Below are positions 22,533 through 32,321 of a stretch of 37,806 bases of DNA, in pieces. Positions within the stretch are counted from its first letter, which is position 1. Each line of letters opens with the position of its first letter. The notes beneath the pieces are model-generated. The model was given only the letters and a program-made list of their open reading frames with translations, did not search any database and had not been told where the DNA came from. The position numbers and the translations under genes are program-made. Source of the DNA: an uncultured Verrucomicrobiota bacterium (GTDB lineage Bacteria > Verrucomicrobiota > Verrucomicrobiia > Limisphaerales > CAIQOK01); assembly GCA_903873415.1 (NCBI GenBank), contig CAIQOK010000140.1, forward strand, positions 1-37,806, written 5' to 3'.

Positions 22533-24449
22533 ATGCGCCGCCAGATGAATCGCGAAAGTTTGGACCGCGGTTGTGAGCGCGGAATTCTCGGACTCGTGTT
22601 CACCATCCTGGTGTTCGGCCCTCTGGCCACCGGGGCGGTTCGCACTCCCGACTTTCTGGCAATTCAAACGCTCACTCTAGGCGTGATGGTTCTCTGGGGG
22701 CTGCGGCTTTGGCTGGTGGAACGTCCCCGACTCCTCTGGCCTCCAATCTGCTGGGCCGTGCTGGCCTTTTCGGCATATGCCTTGGGGCGTTACCTGACGG
22801 CGGATCTCGAATATGTGGCGCGGGGTGAGGTGGCCCGGGTGCTGGTTTATGCCTTCCTTTTTTTGGCCATTCTAAACAACCTCCACCGTCAGGAGCATCT
22901 CCAGCCCCTGCTCTTGACGATGGTTTTCCTGGGTATGGGCATTGCATTCTATGCCGATTTTCAATTCGCCACCAAGTCCAGCAAAGTCTGGTCCTTCACC
23001 TCGCCCTATCAGGGCCGGGGCACGGGCACCTTCATCTCAGCCAACAATCTCGGAGGGTTTCTCGAGATGCTTCTGCCCGTCGCGCTGGTGTGGCTCCTGG
23101 TCAGCCGCGCCAAACCCCTGACAAGAATTTTTGTGGCCTATGCCGCCCTGGTGATCATCTCCGGCATCATCGTCACCATGTCACGCGGCACCTGGATTGC
23201 CACCACCATCACTTTGGCGTTTCTTTTCGCCGTGCTGCTCTTTCATCGGACCTACCGCCTGCCCTCCGTGATCCTGCTGATGCTGATGATCGGGGCGTGT
23301 GTTTTTCTGTCGCCGCGGGCGACGCTGTTCAAGGCGCGCTTGCAAAAGCTGGCCACAGCGGATGGAAAACTGGATGACGACGCGCGGTTCGATCTCTGGC
23401 GACCTGCCCTGCAACTATGGCGTGAAAACCCCTGGTGGGGCATCGGCCCAAACCACTTCGACTACCGTTTCCGCGCCCTTCGCCCCGAAACAATCCAACT
23501 GCAACCCGACAGGGTGCATAACGATTATCTCAACACGCTGACGGACTGGGGAGCCGCGGGTGCGGGGTTGGTGGCGGCTGCCTGGGTCCTGCTCTTTGCC
23601 GGCGTTTGCAGAACCTGGCGGCGGGTGTCCGGAACGGCGGCCGACTTGGGATCGCGCCAAAGCAACAAGTTCGCCTTGTTGCTGGGGCCCCTGCTGGGTC
23701 TCACGGCCCTGCTTCTTCACTCGTTTGTCGATTTCAACTTTCATATCCCGGCCAACGCGATCCTGGCGATAACTCTTATGGCTGTTGTGAGCAGCTGCCA
23801 GCGTTTCAGCACAGAGAAGCATTGGAAGGCGCCCAAGCTCCCGGCCAAACTCCTGCTCACCCTGCTGCTCGTCCTCGGGTTGGCTGGTTTGGGCTGGCAA
23901 GGGCAGCGCAGCGCGCGTGAACACCACTGGCTGAGCCTTGCCGAACACGCCCCGGACGGCTCCCTGACCCAGATGGCAGCGCTCGAAAAAGCTTTCGCCA
24001 TCGAACCCAGAAACAGCAACACCGCCGGCGCGCTCGGCGAAAACCTGCGCCGCCAGTTCTGGGATGACGAGGCGGAAAGCACCGCCGCCCGCGCGTTGGA
24101 CTGGTTGAGCCTGACCCGCAAGCTCAACCCCTACGATGGCTACGCGTCCCTGCGCTCGGGCCTCTGCCTGGACCGGCTGGGGCGCAAAGAGGAATCCGTA
24201 CCGTTCTACCGGGAGGCCCTGCGGCTGGATCCCAACGGCTATTTCACGGCGGCCTATTTGGGCTGGCATTATGTTCAGCTCCGCGACTACGCGGCGGCCA
24301 GAACGTGCTTCGAACGCTCCCGCAGGCTTAGCTGGCAAAACAACCAAATTGCCGATTCGTATCTGCCTCTGGTCACGGAGAAACTGATGATGGCGGCCAC
24401 CAACACCACTCCCGACGTGCTGGTGGAACCTGGGCAGCTAAGTCGCTGA
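22533..24449 (+). CDS. O-antigen ligase/Wzy-like membrane protein with C-terminal TPR region
   Basis: This 638-residue polytopic protein has about ten to twelve transmembrane segments. In residues about 285-345 it has the Wzy_C/O-antigen-ligase signature: RFDLWRPALQLWRENPWWGIGPNHFDYRF then DRVHNDYLNTLTDWGAAGAGL. After the last membrane span (about 435-455) a soluble tail of about 180 residues holds TPR-like repeats (YASLRSGLCLDRLGRKEESVPFYREALRLDPN; AYLGWHYVQLRDYAAARTCFERSRRL). From the family it would ligate or polymerise lipid-linked polysaccharide on the periplasmic side. The TPR tail suggests a protein partner. No other glycan genes lie nearby. Start ATG 22533 or the in-frame ATG 22545; a TTGACG at 22504 hints at a promoter just upstream. 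Confidence 0.85.
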   Translation: MRRQMNRESLDRGCERGILGLVFTILVFGPLATGAVRTPDFLAIQTLTLGVMVLWGLRLWLVERPRLLWPPICWAVLAFSAYALGRYLTADLEYVARGEVARVLVYAFLFLAILNNLHRQEHLQPLLLTMVFLGMGIAFYADFQFATKSSKVWSFTSPYQGRGTGTFISANNLGGFLEMLLPVALVWLLVSRAKPLTRIFVAYAALVIISGIIVTMSRGTWIATTITLAFLFAVLLFHRTYRLPSVILLMLMIGACVFLSPRATLFKARLQKLATADGKLDDDARFDLWRPALQLWRENPWWGIGPNHFDYRFRALRPETIQLQPDRVHNDYLNTLTDWGAAGAGLVAAAWVLLFAGVCRTWRRVSGTAADLGSRQSNKFALLLGPLLGLTALLLHSFVDFNFHIPANAILAITLMAVVSSCQRFSTEKHWKAPKLPAKLLLTLLLVLGLAGLGWQGQRSAREHHWLSLAEHAPDGSLTQMAALEKAFAIEPRNSNTAGALGENLRRQFWDDEAESTAARALDWLSLTRKLNPYDGYASLRSGLCLDRLGRKEESVPFYREALRLDPNGYFTAAYLGWHYVQLRDYAAARTCFERSRRLSWQNNQIADSYLPLVTEKLMMAATNTTPDVLVEPGQLSR

Positions 24450-24524
24450 ACGGGCTCCCTTTGACATGGAATCCCCTCCGCCCCGAGCAGAGCCCCCCGC
24501 CCGAGAAAATCGGTGACATTGGGG

Positions 24525-24552
24525 TTGACACTGATAAGCCTGCGGCTAACCT
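24525..24552 (+). promoter_or_regulatory. Promoter of the FecR-domain gene
   Basis: A perfect TTGACA (24525-24530), 16-bp spacer and TAACCT (24547-24552) give a predicted leader of about 48 nt before ATG 24607. The -10 match is only moderate. Confidence 0.4.
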
Positions 24553-24606
24553 TGCAAGTAATTTAACGGGCAACAGCTAACTAGGTAACGGCTAAACATA
24601 CTTCTT

Positions 24607-25425
24607 ATGAAAAATATTCGTCCAATGATGCGCTTGTGCGTGACAGGTGTATTTCTGCTAGGTTTATCCGCCAGCTTGCATGTTCAGGCCGGCCAGCTTG
24701 GAACAGCAAAAGTGGTTCAGATCAAGGGATCCGCCCGATACATGATTGCCAGCGGCGGCACATGGCAGCCCCTGACGGTAGGCACGGTTGTCACTCAAGG
24801 AGCCATCATTCAGACGGCCGACGCATCCTATGCGGACTTGGTGCTCAACGACACCTCCGCCAAATCCGGGTTGGAGAACGCCCCCAACAACGCGGACGCG
24901 AACAGAAGCGCCACCGCAAGTACCGCAGTGAGCCAGAACGAATCCATGGTCAAACAGGACGCCATCCGCGTTTTGGAAAACTCGGTGCTCAGTGTTGAAA
25001 AGCTCTCCGTCACCCAGACCGGGGCTGACGCTGTGACGGACACCGAATTGGATCTCAAGGCGGGAACCCTTTTCGGCACGGTGAAAAAACTTTCACCCGC
25101 CTCAACCTATGAAATCAAGATCCCCACCGGCGTGGCGGCTGTTCGCGGCACGGTCTACATGATCAGCGCCGGTGGCGTTGTGGATGTGCTTTCCGGCAAG
25201 GTGCTCATTTCTTATGTCAGAAACGGCGTCGCCAAGGTGGCCACCGTGACTGCAGGCCAGCAGTTCGACCCCAAGACCGGCATTGTCAGCAGAATCCCGG
25301 AGAGGACCTTGGAAAAACTGCAGGAAATCGTGGAAAACGTCGGCTCAAAAGCCCTTACCAAGGCAACCACGTTCACCAAAGACAACACTGTCTATAACGT
25401 CTCCCCGGTGCAAACCAAGCCGTAA
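24607..25425 (+). CDS. Exported FecR-domain protein
   Basis: The 272-residue protein has a signal peptide (residues 1 to about 28, CVTGVFLLGLSASLHVQA). A FecR domain follows: QIKGSARYMIASGGTWQPLTVGTVVTQGAIIQTADASYADLVL, then after a polar linker LFGTVKKLSPASTYEIKIPTGVAAVRGT, YMISAGGVVDVLSGKVLISY and VTAGQQFDPKTG. Stand-alone periplasmic FecR-domain proteins are common in Verrucomicrobiota and often sit beside CHASE2 cyclases, as here. It is not a classical anti-sigma factor, since it has no membrane anchor and no ECF sigma gene nearby. A perfect terminator follows the stop by about 30 bp. Confidence 0.85.
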   Translation: MKNIRPMMRLCVTGVFLLGLSASLHVQAGQLGTAKVVQIKGSARYMIASGGTWQPLTVGTVVTQGAIIQTADASYADLVLNDTSAKSGLENAPNNADANRSATASTAVSQNESMVKQDAIRVLENSVLSVEKLSVTQTGADAVTDTELDLKAGTLFGTVKKLSPASTYEIKIPTGVAAVRGTVYMISAGGVVDVLSGKVLISYVRNGVAKVATVTAGQQFDPKTGIVSRIPERTLEKLQEIVENVGSKALTKATTFTKDNTVYNVSPVQTKP

Positions 25426-25455
25426 AAGCCGGTTTTCCGGATACCGTATTTTACC

Positions 25456-25487
25456 AACCCCGGAGCATCGCTCCGGGGTTTTTATTT
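25456..25487 (+). terminator. Perfect intrinsic terminator between the FecR and cyclase genes
   Basis: An 11-bp perfect stem (AACCCCGGAGC and GCTCCGGGGTT) with a three-base ATC loop is followed by TTTTTATTT. It ends only 12 bases before the GTG of the cyclase gene. Confidence 0.85.
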
Positions 25488-25499
25488 AGTCCACACCCC

Positions 25500-27857
25500 G
25501 TGAAACCCGCCCTGCACCGCACCCCGTTACTGCTCACTCTAGGGGTTGTCTGTCTGGTTTCCCTGGCGCGAATTTTGCAACCGGAGTTTTTTGAACGGCT
25601 TGAGCGCATCACCTATGACCTGCGAGTCCGGAGCAGCCTCCATTTCCCACACCCCGCAGCCTCCAATCTCGGCTTCATCTTTATCAGTGATGAAAGTATT
25701 TCGGCAATCAACAACGGCAGCCTTGGATTCCGCTTCGGTCTCTATTGGCCCCGCCAGATCTACGGATTGCTGACCCGTGAGCTCTCCGCCCAAGGCGCGC
25801 AGGCGGTTGCCTTCGACCTGCTCTTCCGTGAACTGCGACCCGATCATGCCCAGGTGCCGCTGAGCAGCGCTACCGAGGTTGAGTTGCCGCACTTTCTTGC
25901 GGCAATCCACCCGGGCGGAAAACCCGTCACCTACGACTCCGATGGCCAGTCAATCACTCTGGTGGAGTCGGATGACTACTTTGCCTGGCAACTCAAGCGA
26001 TCGGATCGCGCCATTCTGGCAGCCCAGCGCGATGTAGCGCCCCACCCGCTGTTTGCCACCAATGCGGCGGCCTTGGCGGACGTCTATGCCGAGCGGGATT
26101 CGGACGGTGTGCTTCGTCGGGCAAAGGCGTTCGAGGTGGTGACCAACTGGCACTTCGCGTTCCGCCAGGTCGCCGCAGATCCGGGCTACGGGATCAATCT
26201 GGCCCGGGCACGGGTGGAGAAAAATCAAATCTTCCTACCTCGAACCCCAGGCGCGGGACAAAGCGAACCGCCGCCGGACATCAAGGTTCCGCTGGATGCC
26301 GATGGAAACTTTTCACTGGCTGATTTTGGGGGCGAAAAACTCCCGACCGGCGTTCCCAACCGCGCGAAACCTTTCACCCTCCAACACCTCTGGCATATGG
26401 GCATTGTGCTGGCAGCAAGGGAACTCCAGTTGGATTTGGACCATGCCCAAATAGAACCGGACCGCGGACGGATCATTCTGCATGGTAAAAACGGCCTGAT
26501 CCGGATTATCCCCGTGGACGCCGGCGGCTATCTCTACATCAACTGGGAACTGGCCCCCACCGACCCCCAACTCAGGAAAGAATCCATAGAAAGTTTGCTC
26601 GCTCAAGACCGGGCGCGCGCCGCCGGGCGCACGGCGGGACTGACCAACCGCTGGATGGGGCGCCTGGCAGTCATCGGTTCCAGCGCCACCGGCAACGACC
26701 TCACTGACCGCGGTGCCACACCTCTGCAATCCGACACACTGCTGGTCAGCAAACACTGGAATGTGGTCAATTCCGTCCTCACCGGACGTTTTGTCCGGCG
26801 CTCCTCCCTATCCATTGATCTGCTGCTCATCGCCTTGATGGGGGGCCTTTCAGCCCTGATCAGCTGGAGGGCGCGAATGCTGCAGGCCTCCGCTCTCGTG
26901 CTGCTTCTGCTGGCGGTCTACGCCGGCCTGGGAGTGTTTTTTTATATCCAGTCTCGCTACTGGCTGCCTCTGGTCCTTCCCATGCTCGGATCGGCTATCC
27001 TGATCCATCTTTGCCTGGTGACCTGGCGGGTCTTGTTTGAACAGGCCGGGCAACGCCACGTCCGCGCCGTCTTCGCCAAAATCGTTTCTCCCAACATTGT
27101 CCAGGAACTGCTCAACTCCGAGTCCCTGTCCCTCGGTGGGGCGCGGCGCGAAGTCACAGTGCTGTTTGCCGATGTGCGGGGCTTCACTCAATTCACCGAT
27201 GGCAAACAGGATCAGGCCGAGGCTTATGCGTCGGAACACCAACTGTCCGGCGCGGAACGAGAGGCGTATTTCGACCAGCAAGCCAGGCAAACCTTGGCGA
27301 CCGTCAACGCCTACCTCTCCCGCGTCGCCGACATGGTCAAGCAGTATGACGGCACACTGGACAAGTTTATCGGCGACTGTGTGATGGCGTTCTGGGGAGC
27401 TCCGACCCCCAACAACAGGCACGCCGTGGCCTGCGTGCGCGCCGCCATTCAGGCACAACTTTCAATCCATCAACTGAATCGGGAACGGCTTGCAACCAAC
27501 CGCCTGATGGAAGCCGAAAATCCGGCCCGCCTGGCCGCCGGTCTGGAACCTCACACCCCGCTGCCCTGCCTGCTGCTGGGCAGCGGCATCCACACCGGCA
27601 TCGTCACCGTCGGGCTTATGGGTTCCGAGTCGCACATCTCCAACTACACCGTCTTTGGACGGGAAGTGAATCTGGCCAGCCGCTTGGAAAGCATTTCCGG
27701 TCAGGGCCGCATCGTCATCAGCGAGACCACCTACGAACACTTGCGCCGCGAGGCACCGGATTTGGCCTCGACCTGCATCCCGCTGCCCGACACCCAGGTC
27801 AAAGGCATCCGTCTGCCGGTCAAGATTTATGAGGTGCCCTGGCATCCACCTGCCTGA
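25500..27857 (+). CDS. CHASE2-domain class III adenylate/guanylate cyclase
   Basis: The 785-residue protein has an N-terminal membrane anchor (LLLTLGVVCLVSLARIL). A large periplasmic CHASE2 sensor follows (residues about 30-430; FFERLERITYDLRVRSS, FIFISDESI, VAFDLLF), then three transmembrane helices (about 437-510), a short coiled linker and a class III cyclase domain (about 550-770). Metal-binding Asp558 (LFADVRGFT) and Asp626 (FIGDCVMAFWGAP) are present, as is the NYTVFGREVNLASRLE segment. The metal Asp residues are about 68 apart, against roughly 44 in typical enzymes, because of an inserted stretch rich in Gln and Glu. It probably makes cAMP in response to a periplasmic signal. The start is GTG 25500, directly after the terminator, with no room for a normal promoter. 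recN faces it. Confidence 0.88.
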   Translation: MKPALHRTPLLLTLGVVCLVSLARILQPEFFERLERITYDLRVRSSLHFPHPAASNLGFIFISDESISAINNGSLGFRFGLYWPRQIYGLLTRELSAQGAQAVAFDLLFRELRPDHAQVPLSSATEVELPHFLAAIHPGGKPVTYDSDGQSITLVESDDYFAWQLKRSDRAILAAQRDVAPHPLFATNAAALADVYAERDSDGVLRRAKAFEVVTNWHFAFRQVAADPGYGINLARARVEKNQIFLPRTPGAGQSEPPPDIKVPLDADGNFSLADFGGEKLPTGVPNRAKPFTLQHLWHMGIVLAARELQLDLDHAQIEPDRGRIILHGKNGLIRIIPVDAGGYLYINWELAPTDPQLRKESIESLLAQDRARAAGRTAGLTNRWMGRLAVIGSSATGNDLTDRGATPLQSDTLLVSKHWNVVNSVLTGRFVRRSSLSIDLLLIALMGGLSALISWRARMLQASALVLLLLAVYAGLGVFFYIQSRYWLPLVLPMLGSAILIHLCLVTWRVLFEQAGQRHVRAVFAKIVSPNIVQELLNSESLSLGGARREVTVLFADVRGFTQFTDGKQDQAEAYASEHQLSGAEREAYFDQQARQTLATVNAYLSRVADMVKQYDGTLDKFIGDCVMAFWGAPTPNNRHAVACVRAAIQAQLSIHQLNRERLATNRLMEAENPARLAAGLEPHTPLPCLLLGSGIHTGIVTVGLMGSESHISNYTVFGREVNLASRLESISGQGRIVISETTYEHLRREAPDLASTCIPLPDTQVKGIRLPVKIYEVPWHPPA

Positions 27858-27902
27858 GCCGGCAGCCCCGGCGAAAAGAAAGGCGCAGACGGACCGAGGC
27901 TC

Positions 27903-29615
27903 CTACTTTCCCTTAAGCAGCGCCTCGGCGTGCCGCCGGGCCGCCTCGCTTTGACCACCAAGCATTCGCGCCAATTCAGCCACGCGCTCCTTGCGCTCCA
28001 GCAAGCGCATCTCGGAAACCGTACGGCCGTCCTTAAGCTGTTTGGCGACCAGAAAATGAGCGTGCCCCGAAGCCGCCACTTGGGGCAAATGCGTGATGCA
28101 CAAAACCTGCCGTTTGCAGGCGATCTGCCGCATTTTCTCCCCCACGGCGTGGGCTGTCTCACCGCCCACATTGGCATCCACCTCATCAAAGACGAGCACG
28201 GGGATTTCGTCTTCGCCGGCCAGGACCGTTTTGAGCGCCAACATCACCCGGGCCAGCTCGCCGGAGGATGCAATCGCACGCAACGCCTTGGCAGGCTCGC
28301 CGGGGTTGGGCGCGAACTGGTATTCGACTGTGTCGAAGCCGCTCAACTGAGGTTTTGGCGCCGCCTGCGCGGGCAAACCGCCGCCCCCCGCCTTCATGGT
28401 CGAAAACTCCGGTGTGGTGATAGCCACATCAAACCGGCTTTGCTTGAAGCCCAGATCGGCCAACTGCCCGCTCACGGCCTTGCGCAAAGCGGGCACAACT
28501 TTATTCCTTTGCGAGGAAAGCTCCCGGCCCGCTTCCAGAATCTCCATGTCCAGCCTGGAGAGTTGCCCGTTCAATCGCACCAACTCCGAGTCGCGCTGCT
28601 CCAGCGAATGCAACTGATGCCGGGCGGATTCGCCGAACTGCAGCACCTCTGCGAGTGAAGCCCCGTACTTGCGCTTGAGCGCATGGATCAAATCCAGCCT
28701 TGCCTCCAGCTGCGCCATCCGCTCGGGGTCCAGATCCACCTTGTCCAAATAACGCGAGAGGCCGCTTTGCAGATCCCGCAACAGGCCGACGGCCTGCACC
28801 TGTGTATCAGTCAACACCGCCGTTTCCGGGTCAATGCGCTGCAAGTCCTGCAACGTGCGCCCCAGGCTGCCTGCCTGGGTCAACAAGGACTGGTCATTCT
28901 CCGCGAGAAGATCAAGAGCGGACTGCGCGAGTTGAAGCAGTTTGGCCGCATTGCTGGCGCGCTGATAATCCTGTTCAACAGCCGCTTCCTCGCCGGGTTG
29001 GAATTTGGCCGAGCCGATTTCATCCACCTGAAAGCGCAGCAGATCAAGCTGCTGGGCGTAGGTTTTTTCATCCACGATCAACGCGGCCTTCTCCCTCTCA
29101 AGTTCGGCACGGCGGTGCATCAGCCCACCAAAAGATTCCCGCTCCTTTTCCAGTCCGCCAAAGGCATCCAAAATGGACAACTGCCTGGCCGGATGCAGCA
29201 GGGATTGATGGTCATGCGGGCCGTGAATGTCCACCAACAATTCCCCCAGCGCGGCCAGAGCGGCCAGTGTGGCGGGAGAGCCGTTGACAAACTGGCGGTT
29301 GGCCCCCGAAATGGTCAGGGCGCGCTTAAGAACCAGCTGGTCGTCCTCACACGCTTCAAGCCCGTTGGATTCCAGCAGTGCGCCCAGAGGCGTCCGCAGG
29401 CCGCTTATGTCAAAAACCGCCTCCACCGAGCACCCATCGCTGCCGCTGCGAATCAGCGTGCGATCAGCCCGCTCCCCCAGAATCAAGTTCAAAGCCCCGA
29501 TCAGAATGGACTTGCCGGCGCCGGTTTCACCGGTGATAACGTTGCAACCGGCCTGCAGCTCGAGGGTCAGGTCTGCAACCAGGGCCAAATTCTTGATACG
29601 CAGCGTGGTTAACAT
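27903..29615 (-). CDS. recN: DNA repair protein RecN
   Basis: The 570-residue SMC-like ATPase has Walker A (GETGAGKS, near residue 32), long coiled-coil arms, the ABC signature region (SSGELARVMLALK) and Walker B (PVLVFDEVDANVGGETA), followed by the LCITHLPQVAASGHAHFLV switch segment. RecN acts in double-strand-break repair and chromosome cohesion. ATG 29615 (MLTTLRIKNLALV) matches the normal RecN start; an open frame to 29687 adds an unlikely N-terminus. It is divergent from the MBL hydrolase gene and convergent with the cyclase. Confidence 0.95.
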   Translation of the reverse strand: MLTTLRIKNLALVADLTLELQAGCNVITGETGAGKSILIGALNLILGERADRTLIRSGSDGCSVEAVFDISGLRTPLGALLESNGLEACEDDQLVLKRALTISGANRQFVNGSPATLAALAALGELLVDIHGPHDHQSLLHPARQLSILDAFGGLEKERESFGGLMHRRAELEREKAALIVDEKTYAQQLDLLRFQVDEIGSAKFQPGEEAAVEQDYQRASNAAKLLQLAQSALDLLAENDQSLLTQAGSLGRTLQDLQRIDPETAVLTDTQVQAVGLLRDLQSGLSRYLDKVDLDPERMAQLEARLDLIHALKRKYGASLAEVLQFGESARHQLHSLEQRDSELVRLNGQLSRLDMEILEAGRELSSQRNKVVPALRKAVSGQLADLGFKQSRFDVAITTPEFSTMKAGGGGLPAQAAPKPQLSGFDTVEYQFAPNPGEPAKALRAIASSGELARVMLALKTVLAGEDEIPVLVFDEVDANVGGETAHAVGEKMRQIACKRQVLCITHLPQVAASGHAHFLVAKQLKDGRTVSEMRLLERKERVAELARMLGGQSEAARRHAEALLKGK

Positions 29616-29732
29616 GAATGTCAGCTTCGGAGAGGACAATGGGGTTTGTTCCGCCACGGAGCAAACCGAAAAAGAGCGGGCGCGCAAAAATGTTCCCCGC
29701 CAACACCTCTCCTGCTAACATTTCCCCGGTAG

Positions 29733-29738
29733 TATAAA
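29733..29738 (+). promoter_or_regulatory. -10 hexamer of the MBL hydrolase gene
   Basis: TATAAA ends six bases before ATG 29745. No -35 box is evident, but the spacing repeats that of other genes here and predicts a leaderless transcript. Confidence 0.4.
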
Positions 29739-29744
29739 TCAGCC

Positions 29745-30539
29745 ATGCCCCTTTCATTTACTTTCCTAGGAACCGGCACCTCGCAGGGAGTGCCCATTAT
29801 CGGATGGGATTATCCCCCCGGCTTCTTGGCCAACCCGAAAAACTGGCGGACCCGGCCCTCCATCCATGTCGCCACCGGCGACGTCAAGCTGGTCGTGGAT
29901 ACCACCCCGGAATTCCGGCTGCAGTGCCTGCGGGAAAACCTACGGTGGCTGGACGCCGTGATTTTCACCCACGCCCACGCCGATCACGTCATGGGCTTGG
30001 ACGATTGCCGGAGGTTCTGCGACCTGCGCGGTGGAGCCCTGCCCGTCTACGGAAACCGGGAAACCTTGGAGGTGCTTCGGCGCGTTTTCCAGTATGCCTT
30101 CCATGACGGCCCTTGGCCCAAAGGCTATTTCATTCCCGAACCCCACGTGGTCGACGGCCCCTTCACTCTGGGCGACTTGGAGATCATCCCCCTGACCCTG
30201 CCCCACGGCCGCATGAATACCAACGGCTACCTCTTTGTGCAGCAAGGCGTCAAGCGTCTGGCTTACCTGAGCGACTGCAAAGAAGTGCCCCCCGCGGCCG
30301 TGGCCCAAATCCAAGGTGTCCAAGTCGCGGTGCTCGACGCCCTCCGCCCAGCTCCGCATCCAACCCATATGTGCTTGGACGAGGCTCTGACGGCGGCGCG
30401 CCGGATTGGCGCGGGCCGGACCTACCTGACACATCTGACCCATGATTACGATCATGACCGATCGGAAGCAGAATTGCCTCCGGGCGTCATGTTGGCTTAC
30501 GACGGACTCCAGGTGACCTGCGCCGACACGCCATCATGA
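29745..30539 (+). CDS. MBL-fold metallohydrolase, PhnP-like
   Basis: The 264-residue protein has a complete metallo-beta-lactamase metal site: [14 protein letters not shown] (HxHxDH), LPHG, LSDCKE and THLTHDYDH at the end. The start [15 protein letters not shown] and overall size match the PhnP/RNase Z-like branch, which hydrolyses phosphodiesters such as cyclic ribose phosphates. No phosphonate (phn) genes are nearby, so the substrate is open. Its stop overlaps the start of the next gene (ATGA), so the two are coupled. Confidence 0.85.
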   Translation: MPLSFTFLGTGTSQGVPIIGWDYPPGFLANPKNWRTRPSIHVATGDVKLVVDTTPEFRLQCLRENLRWLDAVIFTHAHADHVMGLDDCRRFCDLRGGALPVYGNRETLEVLRRVFQYAFHDGPWPKGYFIPEPHVVDGPFTLGDLEIIPLTLPHGRMNTNGYLFVQQGVKRLAYLSDCKEVPPAAVAQIQGVQVAVLDALRPAPHPTHMCLDEALTAARRIGAGRTYLTHLTHDYDHDRSEAELPPGVMLAYDGLQVTCADTPS

Positions 30540-32269
30540 ACCCGAACCCAGCCGTCGACCACCGCCACCGTGAGCATGCGGCGCGGCGCGGCCTGCGCCA
30601 CTGGGGCCTCGCCCTGCTCCTCCTCCTGTCGCGAATATGTTCGGGTGCGGCAGAACCGGGGGACGAAGTTGTGGTGGCCTATAACTCACGCATCCCGGAA
30701 TCCCTCACCCTGGCACGCTATTATGCCCAAGTCCGCCATATCCCCACCAATCAGATGTTCGGATTGGAATGCGGCACCGGGGATGAGGTTTCGCGCACCG
30801 AATTCGAGGTGGGCATTCAGCGGCCCTTGGCCCGTTGGCTGGAGCAAAAAAACCTCTGGCAGATCCGCGCGGAAATCCTCTCCGCCACCAATGGTCAACC
30901 CGCGCGCATCGTCCGCAGCGTCAAGGATTCCTTCGTCCGGTATCTGGTCCTCTGTTATGGGATCCCGTTTCGAATCAAGGAGGATCCCAACCTCAAGGAA
31001 TCCAACGTTGAAACCCTCCGCCCGGAATTGCGCCGCAACGGGGCCGCCGTGGATAGCGAACTGGCCACTCTCCCCATGATCGAACAACATCCCCCACTGA
31101 CCGGACCGCTGCGCAATTGGGTTTATACCAGTACCAACAGGGCGTTCCTGCATCCGACCAACGGTCTGCTGATGGTCTCGCGGCTGGACGGTCCGGACGC
31201 AAACATCGCCAGGGGACTGGTGGACAAGGCGCTGCAAGCCGAGGCGGACGGCCTTTGGGGCCGGGCCTATTTTGACCTGCGCAGCATCACCAACACGGAT
31301 TACAAACTCGGGGATGAATGGATTCGCGGCGCGTCGGAGTTGTGCCGCCATTGGGGGTTTGAGACCATCGTCGATGAGCAGCCGGAAACCTTTCCGGCCG
31401 AATTTCCGATGAGCCAGATCGCCTTTTATTGCGGCTGGTATGACCCCGCAGCTTCCGGCCCGTTCGCCCGCCCCACAGTAGAGTTCATGCCCGGCGCCTT
31501 CGCCTATCATCTCCACTCCTACAGCGCGGCCCGCTTGCGCAGCCCCACCGAGAACTGGGTGGGCCCCTTGCTCGCCCGGGGAGCCACCATTTCCATGGGC
31601 AGCGTGGAGGAACCTTTTTTAAGCGGCACACCCGACATCGCCGTCTTCACGGCCCGCCTTCTCTATCAGGGTTTCAGTTTCGGCGAAGCAGCCTATGCCG
31701 CGCAAAGTGTTCTTTCTTGGCAGACCACCGTTGTCGGGGACCCCCTTTACAGGCCCTTTGCCAGAACCCCCGCCCAGCTCCACACCCGATTGGAACAAAC
31801 CCGGAATCCTCTTCTGGACTGGTCGCTGCTTGGACTGGCCAACCTGAATCTGGCCAAAGGGACACCCATAGACGCCGCGGTGGATTTTCTGGAGCACAGC
31901 GAGGCCACCCGGCGCAGCGCCGTGCTGACGGAAAAACTCGGCGATCTCTATCAGGCCCAAGGTAAACCCTCTTCGGCGGCCGCAGAAGTTGAACGCGCGC
32001 TCCGCCTCAATCCAACCCCTCAGCAGCGGGTACGCCTCCAACTCAGCTTGGCCGGGCGCCTAACGGCACTGCACCGGGAGGCCGAGGCTTATCGGGTTCT
32101 GCGCCAACTCTTGGAATCAAGTCCGGATTACCCTGCCAGGGCGGCACTACTGCGGCGTCTCCAAACCTTGGCCGGCCAAGCCAAAGACACGGTGGAAATG
32201 AACCGCTGTGAGGCCGAACTCAGAGCGTTGTCCCCGGGGGCTGCCGCCGGCCAACCACCGCCGCGCTGA
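30536..32269 (+). CDS. TIGR03790-like exported protein with C-terminal TPR-like repeats
   Basis: The 577-residue protein has a signal peptide after a basic N-terminus (about residues 20-38, [20 protein letters not shown]). A domain running to about residue 430 follows, with [28 protein letters not shown] near its start and [13 protein letters not shown]. This resembles the TIGR03790 family of Planctomycetota, Verrucomicrobiota and Acidobacteriota, which has no known function. The segment [16 protein letters not shown] and a conserved GDPLYRPF close the domain. Residues about 440-570 contain tetratricopeptide-like helices ([31 protein letters not shown]). It overlaps the MBL hydrolase gene by four bases, so the two proteins are probably made together. 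Confidence 0.75.
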   Translation: MNPNPAVDHRHREHAARRGLRHWGLALLLLLSRICSGAAEPGDEVVVAYNSRIPESLTLARYYAQVRHIPTNQMFGLECGTGDEVSRTEFEVGIQRPLARWLEQKNLWQIRAEILSATNGQPARIVRSVKDSFVRYLVLCYGIPFRIKEDPNLKESNVETLRPELRRNGAAVDSELATLPMIEQHPPLTGPLRNWVYTSTNRAFLHPTNGLLMVSRLDGPDANIARGLVDKALQAEADGLWGRAYFDLRSITNTDYKLGDEWIRGASELCRHWGFETIVDEQPETFPAEFPMSQIAFYCGWYDPAASGPFARPTVEFMPGAFAYHLHSYSAARLRSPTENWVGPLLARGATISMGSVEEPFLSGTPDIAVFTARLLYQGFSFGEAAYAAQSVLSWQTTVVGDPLYRPFARTPAQLHTRLEQTRNPLLDWSLLGLANLNLAKGTPIDAAVDFLEHSEATRRSAVLTEKLGDLYQAQGKPSSAAAEVERALRLNPTPQQRVRLQLSLAGRLTALHREAEAYRVLRQLLESSPDYPARAALLRRLQTLAGQAKDTVEMNRCEAELRALSPGAAAGQPPPR

Positions 32270-32286
32270 GGTTTTCCCGGGCGCAC

Positions 32287-32315
32287 TTGTTTTTTAACAC
32301 TCCGCACCCTACACT
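32287..32315 (+). promoter_or_regulatory. Promoter of the bifunctional-nuclease-family gene
   Basis: TTGTTT (32287-32292), a 17-bp spacer and TACACT (32310-32315) end six bases before ATG 32322. The -35 match is weak and the -10 moderate. Confidence 0.4.
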
Positions 32316-32321
32316 TGCCGC

